Source: Chryseobacterium gleum (GTDB taxonomy: Bacteria > Bacteroidota > Bacteroidia > Flavobacteriales_D > Crocinitomicaceae). Taken from it: DNA of 64,000 nt. The position numbers and the translations under genes are program-made. Below the pieces are notes generated by a model. It did no database searches. It worked only from the letters and a program-made list of their open reading frames with translations, and was not told the origin of the DNA. Below are positions 60,590 through 64,000 of this stretch, one piece after another. The DNA is taken from assembly GCA_945888625.1 (NCBI GenBank), contig CAMDAH010000002.1:157419-221418 (forward strand), given 5' to 3'. The first letter of the stretch is position 1; every line of letters begins with the position of its first letter.

Positions 60590-61012
60590 ATGAAAATTTG
60601 TTTATTAATTATCTTTCTAAATTGTATTGCCTTATCTTACACTCAGGGAAATTTACAATTTAACCAGGTGAAAATAATTTCAAATACAGATGCCTCACAA
60701 ACGGTTCCTGCCGGAAAAGTATGGAAGATTGAGAGTGTTTTTAGCGAAGGAGGTGATACCTACGCAATGGGTGCAAGCGGCACTGTTTATGCACACTTTT
60801 CAGCTTGTGGATTAGCAAGCTTTAATTTTCAAAATTACGGTAGATATTTAAGTATAAATAACATACCAGTAGCTTTTGGTATTCATTCGGCTGGAAGTCA
60901 GATGACGAATTTACCAATTTGGCTTCCATCGGGTACAACAATATGTACCTGTATACCTAGTTACATTTGCGCAAGGGGCTACTCAGTAATTGAATTTAAT
61001 ATTGTACCATGA
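60590..61012 (+). CDS. Small exported array protein p1 (first of plus arm)
   Basis: This protein has 140 residues from the ATG at 60590, where the signal peptide (KICLLIIFLNCIALSYTQ) starts; an in-frame ATG at 60530 adds 20 residues. Mature N terminus QGNLQFNQV, then QTVPAGKVWKIESV. The variable region includes several Cys (FSACGLAS, ICTCIPSYICARG), the highest count in the array. Ends SVIEFNIVP. Confidence 0.85.
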   Translation: MKICLLIIFLNCIALSYTQGNLQFNQVKIISNTDASQTVPAGKVWKIESVFSEGGDTYAMGASGTVYAHFSACGLASFNFQNYGRYLSINNIPVAFGIHSAGSQMTNLPIWLPSGTTICTCIPSYICARGYSVIEFNIVP

Positions 61013-61389
61013 ATTCACTTTCTTTCCTTTTTTTTACATTAATTCTTTCCACAATTGGTTTTTCGCAAGGGAACTTGCAGTTTAACCAAGTAAAATTAGT
61101 TTCCACTATAGAAACTGTACCAGTTGGAAAAGTTTGGAAAGTGGAGGCTGCATTTGGCGATGCTTTGTTATCCAATTGTAGTACTCAGCCGATGCACAGG
61201 ATTTTAGTTAACAACAATCAACTTACCATTTCCAATGTTAGCAGTGTTGGTTTTAATACTTATTGTAACGGATGGCAAGGAACTGTATGTGTTACTACTT
61301 TTCCGTTTTGGCTTCCCGCTGGTTCAACGTTGGCAATAAGCTCCAATGTAGTTTCCATTAGTGTTATAGAATTTAATATTATACCATGA
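61009..61389 (+). CDS. Small exported array protein p2
   Basis: This 126-residue protein belongs to the VKLVSTIETVP[AV]GKVWKVEA subgroup with m1, m5 and p8. It has VPVGKVWK, with Val for Ala. Cys residues occur in NCSTQP, YCNGW and VCVTT. FPFWLPAGSTLAI and SVIEFNIIP close the pattern. Confidence 0.85.
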   Translation: MNSLSFLFFTLILSTIGFSQGNLQFNQVKLVSTIETVPVGKVWKVEAAFGDALLSNCSTQPMHRILVNNNQLTISNVSSVGFNTYCNGWQGTVCVTTFPFWLPAGSTLAISSNVVSISVIEFNIIP

Positions 61390-61778
61390 ATTTTCTTTCA
61401 CTATTTATCTTTACACTACTTTTTAATTCAGTCGCTTTTTCGCAAGGAAACTTGCAATTCAACCAAGTAGTTTCTTACTCGGGCACATCATCTTCAAACA
61501 ACAGTCCGACTTGGATTGTTCCGGTTGGAAAAGTGTGGAAAGTTGAAACGGCATTTGCCTCTTATGGCTCAACGGCTAATAGACGGGTATATGTAGACGC
61601 AGGTGGTGGGTTTAGTTTCTTTTCAATTTCGAATTCTAACGAAACTACTATTCCACACGTATTACCAATTTGGTTAAAGTCGGGTGACCAAGTTTATGTT
61701 TTTGCTTCTTGTTCAAACTGCGGCGTACAAGTTTTAAACTATGTAATATCTATTATTGAATTTAATATTATCCCATGA
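61386..61778 (+). CDS. Small exported array protein p3
   Basis: This 130-residue protein has a distinct variable part: WIVPVGKVWKVETAFASYG, then PIWLKSGDQVYVFASCSNCGVQ, the last close to the m3/p7 lysine variant. The Cys pair in CSNCG could hold metal or form a disulfide. Ends SIIEFNIIP. Confidence 0.85.
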   Translation: MNFLSLFIFTLLFNSVAFSQGNLQFNQVVSYSGTSSSNNSPTWIVPVGKVWKVETAFASYGSTANRRVYVDAGGGFSFFSISNSNETTIPHVLPIWLKSGDQVYVFASCSNCGVQVLNYVISIIEFNIIP

Positions 61779-62125
61779 AAACAATTACTACATTCTTTTT
61801 TATTTTGCTTTTTTCTACGCTTGGTTTTTCACAAGGAAATCTGCAGTTTAATCAAGTTTTAAATTTATCATTCACAAGTGGTGGTACTTTTTATACTATT
61901 CCAGCTGGGAAAGTATGGAAATTAGAGAATGTAGGGATGTCATCTTATGCCTCTTATTTTACAGTAAGTGTAGCGGGCCAACAAATATTTTTAAAATGTA
62001 CACATACAGGTTACACTACTGAATTTAACTCTTTTCCTTATTGGGTAAATGGTGGTCAAAATATCGGGTTTTCTGGTTTAAATGCCGGCGTTGTTAGTAT
62101 CATAGAATTTAATGTTGTACCATGA
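61775..62125 (+). CDS. Small exported array protein p4
   Basis: This 116-residue protein is the shortest complete member. It pairs with m6: IPAGKVWKLENVGMSSYASYF against VPAGKVWKLENCMLNSAGNTY. PYWVNGGQNIGFSG is an unusual replacement of the WLPAG segment. Ends SIIEFNVVP. Confidence 0.85.
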   Translation: MKTITTFFFILLFSTLGFSQGNLQFNQVLNLSFTSGGTFYTIPAGKVWKLENVGMSSYASYFTVSVAGQQIFLKCTHTGYTTEFNSFPYWVNGGQNIGFSGLNAGVVSIIEFNVVP

Positions 62126-62505
62126 AAAACTTACTTTTTTTTACCTTCTTACTCATCAGTTTGAGCTTAACAGCTCAAGGAAACTTGCAGTTTAATCAAG
62201 TGGTAACATTGACAGGAACAACTATTATAGATCCTTTTACATTGGCCACTGTACCTGCTGGAAAAGTTTGGAAGATTGAGCATTCGTCAGCTGCACGAGC
62301 AGGTTCTCCTGCAATAGTAAATTATGTTTGTAATAATGTTTCTTCACCAAATTCTCTTCCTCAATCAAATTGGGGATCCTACAAGATGCAAGTTAATGGA
62401 CCAATTTGGCTGAAGGCTGGAGACTCAATAAAGTTTTCTTATTCGTCAGCTAATAACGCGACTGACTATTTTTTTTCCATTATTGAATTTAATGTAGTTC
62501 CATGA
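62122..62505 (+). CDS. Small exported array protein p5
   Basis: This 127-residue protein has ATVPAGKVWKIEHSSAARAG and PIWLKAGDSIKFSYSSANN in its middle; one Cys (NYVCNNVS). The signal peptide (KNLLFFTFLLISLSLTAQ) resembles those of p6, p7 and p9 more than p2-p4, suggesting local duplication. Ends SIIEFNVVP. Confidence 0.85.
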   Translation: MKNLLFFTFLLISLSLTAQGNLQFNQVVTLTGTTIIDPFTLATVPAGKVWKIEHSSAARAGSPAIVNYVCNNVSSPNSLPQSNWGSYKMQVNGPIWLKAGDSIKFSYSSANNATDYFFSIIEFNVVP

Positions 62506-62870
62506 AAAACCTTCTGTTTTTACTTTTTCTTTTCTTCAGTTTGAGCTTTACAGCTCAAGGAAACTTGCAATTTAATCAGGTAGTTTACTTGTCTGCAAAT
62601 ACCGACAACACCACCCAGTGGACTGTCCCTGCGGGAAAGGTGTGGAAAATTGAGGCTGTAGGAGTTTACGGCAGTACTTTGACGGTATATTTTAATGGAG
62701 TAACGTCATTTATTTATGCAGGAGCTTATTCCAACTCAAGTCCATCTGGCTATTACCGAAATGCGGATGCTACACCTATTTGGCTGCCGAGTGGCAGTAT
62801 CCTAGGTCAATCTTGTGGATGTGGAGGCAATCGTTGGTTTAGTATTTTAGAATTTAATGTTGTGCCATGA
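62502..62870 (+). CDS. Small exported array protein p6
   Basis: This 122-residue protein pairs with m4 across the variable core (QWTVPAGKVWKIEAVGVYG; GYYRNADATPIWLPSGSILGQ). It adds a Cys pair (SCGCGGN) that m4 lacks. Ends SILEFNVVP, with Leu for Ile as in p7. Confidence 0.85.
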   Translation: MKNLLFLLFLFFSLSFTAQGNLQFNQVVYLSANTDNTTQWTVPAGKVWKIEAVGVYGSTLTVYFNGVTSFIYAGAYSNSSPSGYYRNADATPIWLPSGSILGQSCGCGGNRWFSILEFNVVP

Positions 62871-63259
62871 AAAATCTCCTGTTTTCACTTTTTCTATTCT
62901 TCAGTTGGAACTTTACAGCTCAAGGAAATCTCCAATTTAATCAGGTGCTGCGTATAAACAATATAGCTCAAACTGTTCCAGCTAACAGAGTGTGGAAAAT
63001 AGAATCGTATATGCAATCTCAAACGTCATTGAGCGATGGAGTTGAAATATCATCTTGTAATTTAATCGATCGTCATCACCCATTTCTTATCAACACAAAA
63101 CCTTATTATCTAATTAATGGCTCCCCAGGACATGGTAGTTCAGGGACTTATATGGCTGTTGGAAATCAATTGCCCATATGGTTGAAGACTGGTGATATTG
63201 TCCAAACGACTTGTGTCGATAATTTCTTAAGTATTTTAGAATTTAATATTATTCCATGA
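62867..63259 (+). CDS. Small exported array protein p7
   Basis: This 130-residue protein pairs with m3 (IESYMQSQTSLSDG, PIWLKTGDIVQTTC). The core motif is altered to VPANRVWKIES, the only Asn-Arg in place of Gly-Lys. Ends SILEFNIIP. Three Cys. Confidence 0.85.
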   Translation: MKNLLFSLFLFFSWNFTAQGNLQFNQVLRINNIAQTVPANRVWKIESYMQSQTSLSDGVEISSCNLIDRHHPFLINTKPYYLINGSPGHGSSGTYMAVGNQLPIWLKTGDIVQTTCVDNFLSILEFNIIP

Positions 63260-63639
63260 AAACACTTTCTTTCCTTTTTTTTACATTCCTTTTGTTAAAC
63301 AAAATTTATTCACAAGGAAATTTGCAGTTTAATCAGGTTAAATTGATTAGTGTCATAGAAACGGTGCCAGCGGGTAAAGTTTGGAAGGTAACAAACTTTC
63401 TTCCAACACCTAATGGTAATTATCAGGCTATAAGCCAACCCGGAGTTGCTGAATATTTAATTAATATAAACGGTGTAGCTATGAATTTAGGACGCAGGGC
63501 TTATTATAATAATAATTATAACCACCAACTGGCTGAAGTTCGACATACAGGCGACATTTGGTTGGCTGCAGGCACGACACTTGCTGCTTTTCAAAATATT
63601 GCTCACTTATCAGTCATCGAATTTAATATTATTCCATGA
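63256..63639 (+). CDS. Small exported array protein p8
   Basis: This 127-residue protein has VKLISVIETVPAGKVWKVTN, placing it with m1, m5 and p2. The middle is Asn/Tyr-rich (YYNNNYNHQ) and it has no Cys. DIWLAAGTTLAAFQN, ending SVIEFNIIP. Confidence 0.85.
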   Translation: MKTLSFLFFTFLLLNKIYSQGNLQFNQVKLISVIETVPAGKVWKVTNFLPTPNGNYQAISQPGVAEYLININGVAMNLGRRAYYNNNYNHQLAEVRHTGDIWLAAGTTLAAFQNIAHLSVIEFNIIP

Positions 63640-64000
63640 AAAATCTCCTTTTATTTAGCTGCTTACTATTCAATTTCAGCTTTAAAGCGCAAGGCAACCT
63701 GCAGTTTAACCAGGTATTGCATTTAGAAATCACTTGTTGTACTGCTTCAGCCTTTTCAGTTCCAGTTGGTAAAGTGTGGAAAATAGAAGGTTCGATGGCC
63801 TATTCGAATAATTATCCTACAAGAATAACGGCTATTAATGGCAATCCAATGGAGGCATACCTTACAGGATATACCTACCTTAACTATGGTATTTTACCAA
63901 TAACTTTACCATATTGGTTACCAGCGAATACGCAAGTTTCTTTTAATACAGGTAACACAATTGGCTACAAAGGCTACGTTTCTATTATTGAATTTAATGT
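63636..64000 (+). CDS. Small exported array protein p9, cut by the window edge
   Basis: 121 codons are visible; the window ends inside the final motif (SIIEFNV), so only a few residues and the stop are missing. Signal peptide KNLLLFSCLLFNFSFKAQ, then QGNLQFNQV and VPVGKVWKIEG. An adjacent Cys pair (ITCCTAS) and PYWLPANTQV are its variations. The array may continue beyond the window. Confidence 0.85.
   Translation, partial: MKNLLLFSCLLFNFSFKAQGNLQFNQVLHLEITCCTASAFSVPVGKVWKIEGSMAYSNNYPTRITAINGNPMEAYLTGYTYLNYGILPITLPYWLPANTQVSFNTGNTIGYKGYVSIIEFN

Noticed and set aside
54452..64000. Prophage or tailocin
   Set aside because: Apart from the S74 chaperone there is no terminase, capsid, portal, tape measure, sheath, lysis or integrase gene, and every protein carries a Sec signal peptide.

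Overview
The window is AT-rich DNA from a Bacteroidota genome, most likely a marine or freshwater Flavobacteriia (Crocinitomicaceae or Cryomorphaceae type; the rank below class is a guess). The evidence is type IX secretion (T9SS) C-terminal sorting domains on at least seven proteins, SusC-like TonB-dependent receptors, TAnnTTTG-type -7 promoter boxes with no Shine-Dalgarno sites, an Acr3-type ars operon with a DUF6428-like protein, and a septoil-knot protein. I saw no rRNA, tRNA, CRISPR array, insertion sequence, integrase or phage structural operon.

Layout. 1-1481 (-): an AlkB-type hydroxylase (cut by the window edge) and 3-hydroxybutyryl-CoA dehydrogenase. 1530-12323: a surface polysaccharide region with a flippase, three glycosyltransferases, two O-antigen-ligase-like proteins, a hexapeptide acyltransferase, a DegT aminotransferase and an initiating sugar-phosphate transferase, with a DEAD-box helicase inside it. 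12361-12620: 60-bp tandem repeats. 12654-15107: ars operon (arsR, DUF6428-like, arsenate-reductase-like phosphatase, acr3). 15289-19948: LysM protein, small membrane proteins, AsmA-like protein. 19957-36847: a phosphorus region. It has a T9SS purple-acid-type phosphoesterase, a BamA-like barrel, a T9SS alkaline-phosphatase-superfamily enzyme, and a tightly packed operon of DUF5690 membrane protein, second AP-superfamily enzyme, PhnX, SprB-repeat T9SS protein, phosphonatase-like HAD, FAD oxidoreductase and two TonB receptors. The operon looks like uptake and breakdown of a 2-aminoethylphosphonate-type compound, with no PhnW transaminase in view. 36991-41814: T9SS proteins, heme A synthase, septoil-knot protein, DoxX pair. 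41941-46212: a photolyase/cryptochrome cluster whose last gene is frameshifted. 46325-47471: small membrane proteins and a DUF932 protein under a palindromic operator candidate. 47718-54386 (-): two paralogous giant PKD/CHU_C adhesin-like T9SS proteins.

The most striking structure is 54452-64000. From a divergent promoter region at 60431-60589, the minus arm encodes two collagen-like (Gly-X-Y) secreted proteins, one ending in a phage-tail-spike Peptidase_S74 chaperone, followed by six small exported paralogs. The plus arm encodes at least nine more paralogs and runs off the window. All fifteen keep an invariant QGNLQFNQV at the mature N terminus and a [IL]EFN[IV][IV]P end around a hypervariable middle. 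All thirteen internal junctions are identical 4-nt ATGA stop/start overlaps. This looks like an undescribed modular surface-fibre or decoration system built for cassette shuffling.

Method note: everything was read by eye. Family names come from remembered motifs and no database search was run.
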